A model generated the notes under the pieces. The model searched no databases. It was not told the DNA's origin and was given only the letters and a program-made list of their open reading frames with translations. DNA of 64,000 nucleotides from Acetobacteraceae bacterium (GTDB taxonomy: Bacteria > Pseudomonadota > Alphaproteobacteria > Acetobacterales > Acetobacteraceae): positions 1 through 64,000 of the forward strand of contig DAIDJM010000007.1 of the NCBI GenBank assembly GCA_027451405.1, in the 5' to 3' direction. A program made the position numbers and the translations under genes. Position 1 is the first letter of the stretch; every line of letters starts with the position of its first letter. Positions 9,521-17,928 of this stretch are shown one piece after another.

Positions 9521-10285
9521 ATGGCCCGCACCCGCGCCGACGCCCGCCTCCTCGAACTCGGCCTCGCCGAGAGCCGAACCCGCGCCCAGGCCCTCATTCT
9601 CGCCGGCCTCGTCTTCACCGGTGAGCGCCGCGTCGGCAAACCCGGCGACCTGCTCCCCGCCGACGCGCCGCTCGAATTGCGCGGCCGCGACCACCCCTGG
9701 GTCTCGCGCGGCGGCGTCAAGCTCGCCCACGGGCTCGACCATTTCGGCCTCTCGCCCGAAGGCAGGATCTGCCTCGATGTCGGCGCCTCCACCGGCGGCT
9801 TCACCGACGTGCTGCTCTCTCGCGGCGCGACGCGCGTTCATGCGGTCGATGTCGGCCACGGCCAGCTCGCCTGGAAGTTGCGTCAGGACCCGCGAGTAAC
9901 AATCCACGAGCGAACGAATGCGCGCACGCTCGATGCCGAAACCATCCCCGATCCGGTCGCCGCCCTGGTGTGCGACGCTAGCTTTATCGGACTCGAAACA
10001 ATCCTGCCCGCCCCACTCGCGCTGTGCGTCCCGGGCGCGTGGGCCGTGGCACTCATCAAGCCGCAATTCGAAGCGGGCCCTGCGCGGGTCGATCGCGGCG
10101 TCGTGCGAGACGCCGCGATTCGCCAGGAAATCTGCGAAAAAATCGCGGCATGGTGGTCGGAACGCGCCGGTTGGCGCGTGCTCGGGATCGAGCCCAGCCC
10201 CATTCTCGGACCCGAGGGCAATCAAGAATTTTTGATCGCCGCACGCCTCGACTGTCAATCTGGGATGACGCTTGTAACGAAATGA
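9521..10285 (+). CDS. tlyA: TlyA-type rRNA 2'-O-methyltransferase (annotated as hemolysin)
   Basis: The 254-residue protein has an N-terminal S4 RNA-binding domain (1-60, [19 protein letters not shown]) and an FtsJ-like Rossmann methyltransferase domain. The SAM-binding motif [11 protein letters not shown] is at about 86-96, with [11 protein letters not shown] later. TlyA family members methylate ribose 2'-OH in 16S and 23S rRNA; some affect capreomycin sensitivity. It is divergent from rpmI. An open extension to 9200 is antisense to rpmI and is rejected. Confidence 0.9.
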   Translation: MARTRADARLLELGLAESRTRAQALILAGLVFTGERRVGKPGDLLPADAPLELRGRDHPWVSRGGVKLAHGLDHFGLSPEGRICLDVGASTGGFTDVLLSRGATRVHAVDVGHGQLAWKLRQDPRVTIHERTNARTLDAETIPDPVAALVCDASFIGLETILPAPLALCVPGAWAVALIKPQFEAGPARVDRGVVRDAAIRQEICEKIAAWWSERAGWRVLGIEPSPILGPEGNQEFLIAARLDCQSGMTLVTK

Positions 10286-10307
10286 CCGAAATTGTCACCA
10301 TTTCGGT
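10285..10307. terminator. Hairpin just after tlyA
   Basis: ACCGAAAT (10285-10292) and ATTTCGGT (10300-10307) form a perfect 8-bp stem with a 7-base loop, beginning at the last base of the tlyA stop codon. No strong U-run follows, so it is a weak terminator or an RNA 3'-end structure. Confidence 0.5.
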
Positions 10308-10390
10308 GTTGCTGGGCGGCGCATCGCCGACTATGGCACCTAGACCGCACGCCGGCTGAGATTTGAGGCGCTGGGGTGTGGCCTCCGCGT

Positions 10391-10406
10391 TGGCGATTCG
10401 TCGCCA
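10391..10406. terminator. UUCG-capped hairpin between tlyA and mnmA
   Basis: TGGCGA and TCGCCA flank a TTCG tetraloop, a very stable RNA hairpin. It sits seven bases past the mnmA stop (minus strand) and 106 bases past tlyA. No T-run is present. Confidence 0.4.
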
Positions 10407-10412
10407 GCACGG

Positions 10413-11519
10413 CTATCGCATTTCAGCGGGCGTGGGGGGCTCTCCCCCCACGCCATTTTCTTCGCGAAGGATGATCCCGCCGCCGAGAACGCGGCTGTCG
10501 CGATAAAAAACACAGGCCTGGCCCGGAGCCGGCAAGGCCGGCTCCGCGAACGTCACCACTGCCCCGCCCTCCCCCTCCGGCCGCACCACCGCCTCCCGCA
10601 GCTTGTCGCGAGACCGCAACTGAACCGCGCACGCCGTCTGCCCAGCGGCAATCAGCCAATTCACCTCCCGCAAGCGCACCTGCATGACCTGGCCGCGCCG
10701 CTCCCCCACCACCACGCGCCTGGCCCGCGGATCGAGCGCGAGCACGGCCGGCCGCGCCCCATCCGCGCTGCCCGGCAAACCCAGCCGCTTCGTCTGGCCC
10801 ACCGTATAATGCGCAATCCCGCGATGCTGACCGATCACCCGTCCCTCGCGATCGACGATGTCGCCGGGCATCCCCGCATCGGGCCGCATCCTGGCCACCA
10901 GCGCCGCATATCCCCCTTCGGGCACGAAACAAATATCCTGGCTGTCCGGCTTGGCCGCAACCGCCAGCCCGAGCCGCGCCGCCTCCGCCCGGACGCGGTC
11001 TTTGGTCGGCATGTCGCCCAGCGGGAACCGGCAGAATTCCAGTTGCGCCCGGGTGGTCGCGAACAAAAACCAGCTCTGATCCCGCGCCGCATCGGCAGCC
11101 CGGTGCAGCTCCGCGCCCTCCGCGCCCTCGACCCGCCGCACATAATGGCCGGTCGCCAGCGCCGCGGCACCCAGTTCGCGCGCGAGCGCCACGAGATCGG
11201 TGAACTTCACGCTCTGATTGCAGCGCACGCACGGGACCGGCGTCTCGCCGGACGCGTAACTATCGGCGAAATCGCGGATCACCGCCTCGCGAAACCTCGC
11301 CTCCGCATCGATCACGTAATGCGGAATCCCCAGCGCCGCCGCCACGTCGCGCGCATCGTGGATATCCTGACCCGCGCAGCACGCGCCACGCTTTCCGACC
11401 GCCTTGCCATGATCGTAAAGTTGCAAGGTCACGCCGATCACATCGTGCCCAGCCTCGTGCATCAGCGCGGCCACCACGCTGCTGTCGACACCGCCCGACA
11501 TCGCCACAACTACGCGCAT
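10413..11519 (-). CDS. mnmA: tRNA 2-thiouridylase MnmA
   Basis: The 368-residue protein has the PP-loop MSGGVDSS (7-14), the first catalytic cysteine in PVPCVRCNQSVKF (Cys97, with Cys100), and the second in SQDICFVPEGG (Cys197). MnmA adenylates and thiolates U34 of tRNA-Lys, Glu and Gln, using sulfur relayed from a cysteine desulfurase; two such genes lie 2-4 kb away. The start is the ATG at 11519, with a GTG three bases earlier also possible. The upstream extension to 11558 is repeat-encoded. Confidence 0.96.
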   Translation of the reverse strand: MRVVVAMSGGVDSSVVAALMHEAGHDVIGVTLQLYDHGKAVGKRGACCAGQDIHDARDVAAALGIPHYVIDAEARFREAVIRDFADSYASGETPVPCVRCNQSVKFTDLVALARELGAAALATGHYVRRVEGAEGAELHRAADAARDQSWFLFATTRAQLEFCRFPLGDMPTKDRVRAEAARLGLAVAAKPDSQDICFVPEGGYAALVARMRPDAGMPGDIVDREGRVIGQHRGIAHYTVGQTKRLGLPGSADGARPAVLALDPRARRVVVGERRGQVMQVRLREVNWLIAAGQTACAVQLRSRDKLREAVVRPEGEGGAVVTFAEPALPAPGQACVFYRDSRVLGGGIILREENGVGGEPPTPAEMR

Positions 11520-11528
11520 CACACTGTT

Positions 11529-11587
11529 GCCTCCGGCGGACAGGGCTCCGCCCTGCACCCGCTTGGGGCCGGAAGGCCCCGGCCCCC
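11529..11587. repeat. GC-rich double-hairpin repeat, copy 3
   Basis: It lies immediately upstream of mnmA and contains CAGGGCTCCGCCCTG and TTGGGGCCGGAAGGCCCC stems. Its GCCTCCGGC end provides GGAGG on the minus strand near the mnmA start. Confidence 0.8.
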
Positions 11588-11650
11588 TTCACTCAAGAGC
11601 AGCGGGGTCTTAGCCTCGCGGGCACAGAAGAACAAATCAGGGGAACGTCC

Positions 11651-12085
11651 ATGAGCGAACCCATGCCGCCGACCCCGGACGGGGTCATCGCCTATCTCTC
11701 CGTCGCCGGCGGCGCCGACGCGATCGACTTCTACAGAAAGGCCTTCGGCGCCACCGAAATCGCCCGCATGACGGCGCCAGATGGCAAGCGCCTGATGCAT
11801 GCCCGCCTCGGGATCAACAACGGCATCCTGATGCTGTCCGACGATTTCCCCGAATATCACGACGGAAAGCCCTCCGCCCCGCAGCCGGGCGCGCCCACCG
11901 GCGTCACGATGCACATGCAGGTCCCCGACGTCGACGTGGTCTTCGCCCAGGCCATCGCCGCCGGCGCCACCCCGATCATGCCCCCCGCCGACATGTTCTG
12001 GGGCGATCGCTACGCCCAGCTGCGCGACCCGTTCGGCCACCGCTGGTCGCTGGGCGCCACGCTGAAACTCGCACCACGGCGGTAA
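11651..12085 (+). CDS. VOC-superfamily protein, PhnB-like
   Basis: The 144-residue protein has two beta-alpha-beta-beta-beta units of the vicinal oxygen chelate fold. It shows IDFYRKAFGATEIARM, then MLSDDFPEY and GDRYAQLRDPFGHRWSLG, as in PhnB-like proteins. Members are metal-dependent or metal-free; the substrate here is unknown. It is monocistronic or linked to the next gene, which starts two bases after its stop. Confidence 0.8.
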   Translation: MSEPMPPTPDGVIAYLSVAGGADAIDFYRKAFGATEIARMTAPDGKRLMHARLGINNGILMLSDDFPEYHDGKPSAPQPGAPTGVTMHMQVPDVDVVFAQAIAAGATPIMPPADMFWGDRYAQLRDPFGHRWSLGATLKLAPRR

Positions 12086-12087
12086 CC

Positions 12088-12813
12088 ATGGTCCTCGATG
12101 ACAGAATCTATCAGCAGATTGTCAACTCGCGCACCGAAATCGTGAAGTGCGGTCTATTGAGAAATGGTCTTAAGCCGGCGGGGGTTTTTCATCCCTATAT
12201 TGGAGAAGCTTTATGTAGTTCAGGTGGCATCTACTTCGTCGGGAAAGCAACACGCGGCAGCTGGTATTCTGACCAGATAGATTCAACTGCCGAAGAGGCG
12301 ATCAAACGAACAATATCTTTTATTGACGAAGGCCTTCGGGGCGAGTTGGGCAACCCCTTTTGGTGTTTCTGCAACCAACTCGTGATCGAAGCGTTCGGTT
12401 CGAGTTTGATAACTGCAAAAAGACGCTGGGGCTGGTCGAACCTACTTAAAGTCGGGGCGTTTTCTGAACAAAACGATTGTGGACCGGACAAATGGGGACC
12501 GGAGATGGTAGATGCTCAAAGAGCTTCGTGCATCTGCGCTCTGAAGTTTGAGCTAAGTTTGTTACGAAACTCGGTCGTCTATGTAGGCTCCGCCGCAAAT
12601 AACTTCGGTATCGTTTATGAAATAAAAAAACAAAATCAGTTCGAACGTTCTCCTGGAGTGCCTGAGGACGCTGGCACGTATGAAGCTCGATTAGACCATA
12701 ACAACATTGTTGTTTACGGTCCTCATCCGAGAGCGATACCAGCAGGTCACCAGAGAATCTCAATACTGGACAGACTGCGACACCTTTTGGCCGAAAGAGC
12801 GGCACCGCGTTAG
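12088..12813 (+). CDS. AT-rich gene of unknown function, possibly UDG-like fold
   Basis: This 241-residue protein is not one I recognise. Its base composition is much less GC-rich than both neighbours, with A/T at many third positions, which suggests recent transfer. Segments GGIYFVGKATRGSW, WSNLLKVGAF, NSVVYVGSAAN and NIVVYGPHPR resemble the strand-loop pattern of uracil-DNA-glycosylase-like proteins (first strand with a G-rich loop, last strand ending in an HP motif). That is a weak pattern match only. It starts two bases after the VOC gene. Confidence 0.55.
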   Translation: MVLDDRIYQQIVNSRTEIVKCGLLRNGLKPAGVFHPYIGEALCSSGGIYFVGKATRGSWYSDQIDSTAEEAIKRTISFIDEGLRGELGNPFWCFCNQLVIEAFGSSLITAKRRWGWSNLLKVGAFSEQNDCGPDKWGPEMVDAQRASCICALKFELSLLRNSVVYVGSAANNFGIVYEIKKQNQFERSPGVPEDAGTYEARLDHNNIVVYGPHPRAIPAGHQRISILDRLRHLLAERAAPR

Positions 12814-12836
12814 CTGCCTGACCGTCGCCAACTAAC

Positions 12837-12900
12837 GGGGTCTGGGGCCCGCGGCCCCAGCGGGGATGCAAGGGGCAGAGCCCCTTGCCCGCCGGAGGCG
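12837..12900. repeat. GC-rich double-hairpin repeat, copy 4
   Basis: An inverted copy (GGGGTCTGGGGCC...GCCGGAGGC) fills the space between the convergent AT-rich gene and the ferredoxin gene and directly abuts the ferredoxin stop. Confidence 0.85.
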
Positions 12901-13230
12901 TCATTTCTGCGCGTTGCGCACGCCCGCCGGCAACTTCACCTTCAAACCATCCAGTTGCGGCGTCATAACGATCTGGCACCCGAGCCGGCTCGTCGCGGTC
13001 AGCCCGAATGCGAGATCGAGCATGTCCTCCTCGTCCTCGGTCGCCTTCGCGAGCTTGCCGTACCAGGAGGGATCGACGATCACGTGGCAGGTCGAGCAGG
13101 CCAGCGAGCCTTCGCACGCGCCCTCGATGTCCACGCCGTGCTTATGGGCGATTTCCAGGACCGATAGGCCGAGCGGCGCTTCCACTTCGCGTTCCTGGCC
13201 GTCCCGCTCGACGAAAATCATCTTCGGCAT
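12901..13230 (-). CDS. fdx: [2Fe-2S] ferredoxin, adrenodoxin/ISC type
   Basis: The 109-residue protein has the cluster ligands [10 protein letters not shown] (Cys39, 45, 48) and a fourth in RLGCQIV (Cys85). The DEEDMLD acidic helix and the pattern are those of ISC-type vertebrate-like ferredoxins, which supply electrons for Fe-S assembly. It lies six bases after a cysteine desulfurase gene on the same strand, matching that role. Confidence 0.92.
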   Translation of the reverse strand: MPKMIFVERDGQEREVEAPLGLSVLEIAHKHGVDIEGACEGSLACSTCHVIVDPSWYGKLAKATEDEEDMLDLAFGLTATSRLGCQIVMTPQLDGLKVKLPAGVRNAQK

Positions 13231-13236
13231 AGTCTG

Positions 13237-14409
13237 TCAGGCACCATCCGCGCAGGCCACGCGAGCCTCGGCGCGCAGGCCTGCATATGCCTCGCCAAGC
13301 CGTTCGATCGCCATCTCGATATCGCCGGCGCTCGTAAATCGTCCGACCGAGAGGCGCAAGGTCGCCCCCGCCTCCGCCGCATCGAGCCCGAGCGCGGTCA
13401 GCACGTGGCTCGGCGCAATTTCCGCGGAGGTGCAGGCCGAGCCCGTGGACATGGCGATCCCGGGGCAGGCCTCGATCAGAGAGGCGGCCCGCACGCCCGG
13501 GAAGCGGAGGCTGAGATTGCCGGCGAGCCGCCCCTCGATCGGCCCGTTCAGGCCGAGCCCCGGGATCCGCGCCCGCAGCCCCGCCAGCAGCCGGTCGCGC
13601 AGCGCGCCGATCCGCGCCTGTTCCGCCGCCATCTCCGCCCGCGCGATCCGGCAAGCCTCGCCGAACCCGACCGCGAGCGGCGCCGGCACCGTCCCCGATC
13701 GCAGCCCGCGCTCCTGCCCGCCCCCCGAGAAGAGCGGCGCGAGCCTGACCCTCGGTCGCCGCCGCACGAAGAGCGCGCCGATCCCCTTAGGCCCGTAGAG
13801 CTTGTGCGCGCTGACCGAGGCCAGATCGACGCCCCAGTCGCCGAGCGCGAGCGACACCTTTCCGGCGGCCTGCGCGAGATCGGTGTGAAAGCGCGCGCCT
13901 GCCGCGTGCGCGGTCGCGGCCAGCGCCGGCAGGTCCTGCAACAGCCCGGTTTCGTTGTGCGCCGCCATGACGCTGAGCAGCAGCGCGCCCTCGAGGGCCC
14001 GCGCGAGCCGCGCCGGATCGGCCCGCCCATCCGGCCCCACCGGCAGCACGACCGGCTCGAACCCTTCCCGCTCCAGATCCCGCACGCTCTCGAGCACGCA
14101 TTTATGCTCGGTCGCGAGCGTCACGATCCGCCGCCGCTCGCCCGGCCCCGTGAACCGCGCGAACCCCTTGATCGCGAGGTTGTTGGCCTCCGTTGCGCCA
14201 CTCGTGAAGACGATCTCACGCGCCTCGACGCCGAGCAGCGCCGCCACTTCCGCGCGCGCCGCCTCGACCGCCTCGGCGGCCTCGCGACCGACCCCGTGCT
14301 CGACGCTGTGCGGATTGCCGAACCGCGCGCCGAACCAGGGCAGCATCGCCTCCACGACCCGCGGGTCGCAGGGCGTGGTCGCCTGATTGTCGAGATAGAT
14401 CACGCGCAC
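13237..14409 (-). CDS. Cysteine desulfurase, IscS-like
   Basis: The 390-residue PLP enzyme begins VIYLDNQATTPCDPRV. The PLP lysine is in SVSAHKLYGPKG (Lys203), and the loop cysteine that carries the persulfide is in STGSACTSAE (Cys326). It mobilises sulfur from cysteine for Fe-S clusters and tRNA thiolation. The start is a GTG at 14409 or 14403; either overlaps the preceding desulfurase gene, so the pair is translationally coupled. It is followed by fdx. No iscU, iscA or iscR lies nearby. Confidence 0.92.
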   Translation of the reverse strand: MRVIYLDNQATTPCDPRVVEAMLPWFGARFGNPHSVEHGVGREAAEAVEAARAEVAALLGVEAREIVFTSGATEANNLAIKGFARFTGPGERRRIVTLATEHKCVLESVRDLEREGFEPVVLPVGPDGRADPARLARALEGALLLSVMAAHNETGLLQDLPALAATAHAAGARFHTDLAQAAGKVSLALGDWGVDLASVSAHKLYGPKGIGALFVRRRPRVRLAPLFSGGGQERGLRSGTVPAPLAVGFGEACRIARAEMAAEQARIGALRDRLLAGLRARIPGLGLNGPIEGRLAGNLSLRFPGVRAASLIEACPGIAMSTGSACTSAEIAPSHVLTALGLDAAEAGATLRLSVGRFTSAGDIEMAIERLGEAYAGLRAEARVACADGA

Positions 14410-15491
14410 GCCGCCTGCTTCCCCCCGGCATAGGCTCGCGCGAACGCCGCGACCTCGTCCTCGCCGGCATTCCAGGCCAGCGACACGCGGATCGCACATG
14501 CCGCGAACGGCGCCAGCCCCATCGCCTGAAGCACCGGGCTTGCCCCGATCTTCCCCGAGCTGCAGGCCGCTCCGGCCGAAACCGCCACGCCCGCCAGGTC
14601 GAGGGCAATCACCTGGGCCTGCGCCGACCGGCCCGGCAGAGCGAGACAGGTCGTATTCGCGATCCGCGCGCCGGCCCCGCACACGACGGCGCCGCGCCCG
14701 ACCGCGACCGCCTCGACGGCGTCCCGCAACGAGGTCAGCCGCGCCGGCTCGGGCGCGCAACCGCACGCCGCCGCGAACCCCGCGATCGCCGCCAGCGCCG
14801 GCGTCCCGCCCCGCCGGCCCCGCTCCTGCCCGCCGCCGGCCATCACCGCCGTCACCTCGAGGCCGGGTGCCAGCAGCAGCGCCCCGGCGCCGGCCGGTCC
14901 ACCCATTTTATGGCTCGACACCGCGAGGCTGCTCGCCCCCAGCGCCCCGAGATCGACCGCCATGCGCCCCGCCGCCTGCACCGCATCCACATGCAAAAGC
15001 GCGCCATGGGCCCGGCACAGCAGCGCCGCCTCGGCGATCGGATGCAGCACGCCGGTCTCGTTGTTCGCCAGCATCAGGCAGACCAGCGCCGGCTCACCCC
15101 CCCGCAGCGCCGCCTCCAAAGCTTCGAGCCGCACCTGCCCGCCCTCGCTCACCGGCAATCGTTCGGCCTCGGGCGCCGCCGCGAGCACGGCCGGATGCTC
15201 GGTCGCCCCCACCAGCAGGCGCCGGCCGCGCCCGAGCCCATGCACCGCAAGCGCATTCGCTTCGGTCCCGCCCGAGGTGAAGACGCAATCCGCCGTCCGC
15301 GCCCCGAAACGGGCCGCCACCCGCTCCCGCGCTCGCTCGAGCATGCCCCGGGCGGCCTGGCCGGCCCGATGCACCGACGCCGGATTTCCGGTGATTTCCA
15401 GCGCCTCCAGCATCGCCGCCCGGGCCTCCGGACGCAGCGGTTCGGTGGCGTTGGCGTCGAGATAGGCCAGAGGCATGCGTCCTTCGCGCAT
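14400..15491 (-). CDS. Cysteine desulfurase paralogue, NifS/IscS class
   Basis: The 363-residue PLP enzyme starts MREGRMPLAYLDANATEPL; the ATG at 15491 has GGAG five bases upstream. The lysine motif is VSSHKMGGPAGAG and the active-site cysteine is in SAGAACSSGKIG. It differs clearly from the next gene in sequence, so this is an old paralogue pair rather than a recent copy. It is first of a three-gene run (desulfurase, desulfurase, ferredoxin). Confidence 0.9.
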   Translation of the reverse strand: MREGRMPLAYLDANATEPLRPEARAAMLEALEITGNPASVHRAGQAARGMLERARERVAARFGARTADCVFTSGGTEANALAVHGLGRGRRLLVGATEHPAVLAAAPEAERLPVSEGGQVRLEALEAALRGGEPALVCLMLANNETGVLHPIAEAALLCRAHGALLHVDAVQAAGRMAVDLGALGASSLAVSSHKMGGPAGAGALLLAPGLEVTAVMAGGGQERGRRGGTPALAAIAGFAAACGCAPEPARLTSLRDAVEAVAVGRGAVVCGAGARIANTTCLALPGRSAQAQVIALDLAGVAVSAGAACSSGKIGASPVLQAMGLAPFAACAIRVSLAWNAGEDEVAAFARAYAGGKQAACA

Positions 15492-15785
15492 CAAGGCTCC
15501 GCGAAATATGGCAGAATCGTGAGAGGTGGGCGCTGATTCCTGTGTCATCTCGGCGCGACGTTTGCCTATATTTGGTCATCCCGACGCTGGCTGAAGGCGC
15601 CCGGCCTGAGCGCTTGTGCAGCAGGGATAAAGGCGCCGCGGCCGCCCGCAAGGGCACAAGCAGGGCCGGATGGGGGAGGGGTTCGCGTCCCCTACGTGCG
15701 GGGCATAGCACGGCATTGGACGCGTGGACGTGTTGAGGATCCGCCCCATGCCCGGGGAGCGGACAAGGGACAGAATCGAAAACCC

Positions 15786-16451
15786 ATGCCTGAGGTTATG
15801 TTCGCCGGCCCCGACGGCCGTCTCGAAGGTCGCTATCACCACAGCCGGGAACAGGGCGCGCCGCTTGCCCTGATCATGCACCCCCACCCGCTGCATGGGG
15901 GTACGATGAACAACCGCATCACCTACACGATGTATCAGAGCTTCCAGAAGCTCGGCTTCTCGGTGATGCGCTTCAACTTCCGGGGCGTGGGCCGCAGCCA
16001 GGGCCGCTATGACGGCGGCATCGGCGAGATCGGCGACGCCGCCGCCGCGCTCGACTGGATGCAGATGGTCAACCCGAGCCATGGCGGCCTCTGGATCGCC
16101 GGCTATTCGTTCGGCGCCTTCGTCGGCATGCAGCTGCTGATGCGCCGCCCGGAAGTCTCGGGCTGGATCAGCGTCGCCCCGCCGGCCAGCCACTACGATT
16201 TCGGCTTCCTCGCCCCCTGCCCCTGCGGCGGCCTGCTGATTCACGGCGAAGCCGACGAGCTCGTCCCGGAGCCGACGGTCCGCAAGCTCGTGGACAAGCT
16301 GAACACCCAGAAAGGCGTCTCGGTGGACTACCGGATCTTCGCCGGCGCCGACCACGTCTTCGCCAACCACGCCGAGCAGGTCAGCGCGGCCCTCGAGGAT
16401 TACGTCTCCAAGGTGCAGGCGCGGAAGACGATGGCGCTGGCGGCCGACTGA
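15786..16451 (+). CDS. Alpha/beta hydrolase, small DUF-type
   Basis: The 221-residue cytoplasmic protein has the fold's markers: HPHPLHGGTMNN (oxyanion region), nucleophile elbow GYSFGA, acid in HGEADELV and histidine in GADHVFANH. The length and HPHPLHGG start fit a bacterial family of small serine hydrolases common in Alphaproteobacteria whose substrate is not known. Monocistronic, preceded by a 294-base gap in which I see no gene. Confidence 0.85.
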   Translation: MPEVMFAGPDGRLEGRYHHSREQGAPLALIMHPHPLHGGTMNNRITYTMYQSFQKLGFSVMRFNFRGVGRSQGRYDGGIGEIGDAAAALDWMQMVNPSHGGLWIAGYSFGAFVGMQLLMRRPEVSGWISVAPPASHYDFGFLAPCPCGGLLIHGEADELVPEPTVRKLVDKLNTQKGVSVDYRIFAGADHVFANHAEQVSAALEDYVSKVQARKTMALAAD

Positions 16452-16462
16452 GCCGGACCCGC

Positions 16463-16554
16463 GCCTCGTTCGGGCAGGGCTCTACCCTGCCGTCCTGGGG
16501 TCTGGGGCCGTCCGGCCCCAGTTTGTCCCGGGCGGAGCCCGGGCCGCCGGAGCC
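16463..16554. repeat. GC-rich hairpin repeats, two adjoining copies (5 and 6)
   Basis: Between two convergent genes, GGGCAGGGCTCTACCCTGCC is followed by CTGGGGCC-GTCC-GGCCCCAG and then CCCGGGCGGAGCCCGGG. This looks like two elements merged tail to tail. It is well placed to stop transcription from both sides. Confidence 0.8.
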
Positions 16555-16559
16555 GCGCC

Positions 16560-17450
16560 TCACCGTGGCAGGCAGAGATACTCCCAAACCATCGTCGCGC
16601 CCGCGAGCGCGGTGATCTCGGAGACATCGTAAGCGGGCGCCACTTCGACGAGATCCATGCCCGCGAACGCCAGGCCACCAAGCCGCCGCAGGATCGCCTG
16701 CGCCTGCCAGGAGGCAAGGCCGCCGATCTCCGGCGTGCCGGTGCCAGGCGCGAAGGCCGGATCCAGCGTATCGATATCGAAACTGAGATAACAGGGGCCA
16801 GCGCCGACCACCTCGCGGATTCGCGCGGCGACCGAGGATGGCCCTTGTTCATGAACGTCCTGCGCGCAGACGATCGAAACGCCCTGCGCCACCGTCCAGT
16901 CCCAGACCTCGCGCGGCATGGGGCTGCGGATGCCGATCTGGATCGTGCGGCGCGGATCGATCAGGCCCTCCCGGATGGCGTGATAAAAAACCGACCCGTG
17001 CCCGAACAGCTGACCGAAACTGTCCGGCCACGTATCGACATGCGCGTCGAAATGCACCAGTCCGAGCGGCGCGGCCATGCGCCGGCGCAGCGCCCGCAGC
17101 AGCGGCAGCGTGATGCCGTGTTCGCCGCCGAGTGCCACGAGATGCTCGAAATCGGCCGCATGCTGCTCGATCAGCGCCAGGCTCTGCGGAATATCGCCGA
17201 GCGCGATCGGGAAATCGCCGATATCCGCGACCGGCAAAGTTTTCGGATCGATCCAGGATATCGGATGCGCGCCATCGACCAGCATGGCGCTCGCCCGACG
17301 GATCGCGGCAGGGCCGAAACGCGCGCCGGCCCGATGGGTCGTGCCGATATCGAGCGGAATCCCGGCGATCGCGATCGGCGCCGAGCGATCCTGCCGCGCG
17401 ATGCCGAGAAAACTTGGCGGGGTCGCGAACGTGGGCGGCGTCGTGCTCAA
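16560..17450 (-). CDS. Agmatinase / ureohydrolase family enzyme
   Basis: The 296-residue protein has the arginase-family binuclear manganese motifs: GGEHGI, HFDAHVDTW and SFDIDTLDPAFAPGTGTPE. The last pattern is that of agmatinases, which make putrescine and urea from agmatine; a guanidino acid substrate is also possible. The start is a TTG at 17450 that overlaps the stop of the upstream gene as TTGA, giving 296 residues. No in-frame ATG exists near there, so coupling seems real. Confidence 0.88.
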   Translation of the reverse strand: MSTTPPTFATPPSFLGIARQDRSAPIAIAGIPLDIGTTHRAGARFGPAAIRRASAMLVDGAHPISWIDPKTLPVADIGDFPIALGDIPQSLALIEQHAADFEHLVALGGEHGITLPLLRALRRRMAAPLGLVHFDAHVDTWPDSFGQLFGHGSVFYHAIREGLIDPRRTIQIGIRSPMPREVWDWTVAQGVSIVCAQDVHEQGPSSVAARIREVVGAGPCYLSFDIDTLDPAFAPGTGTPEIGGLASWQAQAILRRLGGLAFAGMDLVEVAPAYDVSEITALAGATMVWEYLCLPR

Positions 17451-17863
17451 GGCGCGGTTTCGTGCAGAGCCGGGTGCGCGGCGCGGTAGGAAACCGGACT
17501 CGAGAAATAGGCGCTGAGCAGGATGTAGCCGGCGATGCCGATCGAGCCGTGCATGGCAACGAGCAGCAGCGACACCGGCCGGCGGCGCAGATGCGTCACG
17601 AGAATGACGAGACCGCCCAGGAACGCCACCACCAGAAGGAGGGCGGAAAGCGATCCGAAAGCGCTCGCCCCTTGCGGCATGGTGCGCTGCGCATGGCCGA
17701 GCGCCTGCCAGAGCACGACCAGGCCGATCGCGCCGGCAGCGCCATGCGCCCACCCGATGACGGGCGCCTGGGCAGGCGGGGTATCGCGCAGCAGGTAGAA
17801 GCCGCCGAGCGTCAGGCCGAGCAGCACGGTGAAACCGAGGATCAGAACGGCAGCGATCAGCAT
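17447..17863 (-). CDS. Four-helix membrane protein of unknown function
   Basis: The 138-residue protein is almost entirely hydrophobic, with four predicted membrane helices (starting AAVLILGFTVLLGLTLG, GAAGAIGLVVLWQAL, LSALLLVVAFLGGLVILV, SLLLVAMHGSIGIAGYILL). The ATG at 17863 has AGGAAAG upstream. It is coupled to the agmatinase-like gene by a TTGA overlap. No family is recognised. Confidence 0.75.
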   Translation of the reverse strand: MLIAAVLILGFTVLLGLTLGGFYLLRDTPPAQAPVIGWAHGAAGAIGLVVLWQALGHAQRTMPQGASAFGSLSALLLVVAFLGGLVILVTHLRRRPVSLLLVAMHGSIGIAGYILLSAYFSSPVSYRAAHPALHETAP

Positions 17864-17928
17864 GGCTTTCCTCTGCCTCATGCAAGGGGAAGAAGAAAGG
17901 GCCTGCCTTTTTGGTGGCGTAATCGCAA

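Noticed and set aside
15492-15785. Small genes or RNA in the gap before the alpha/beta hydrolase
   Set aside because: No frame with a start signal, no clear hairpin-terminator pair and no tRNA-like structure could be seen.
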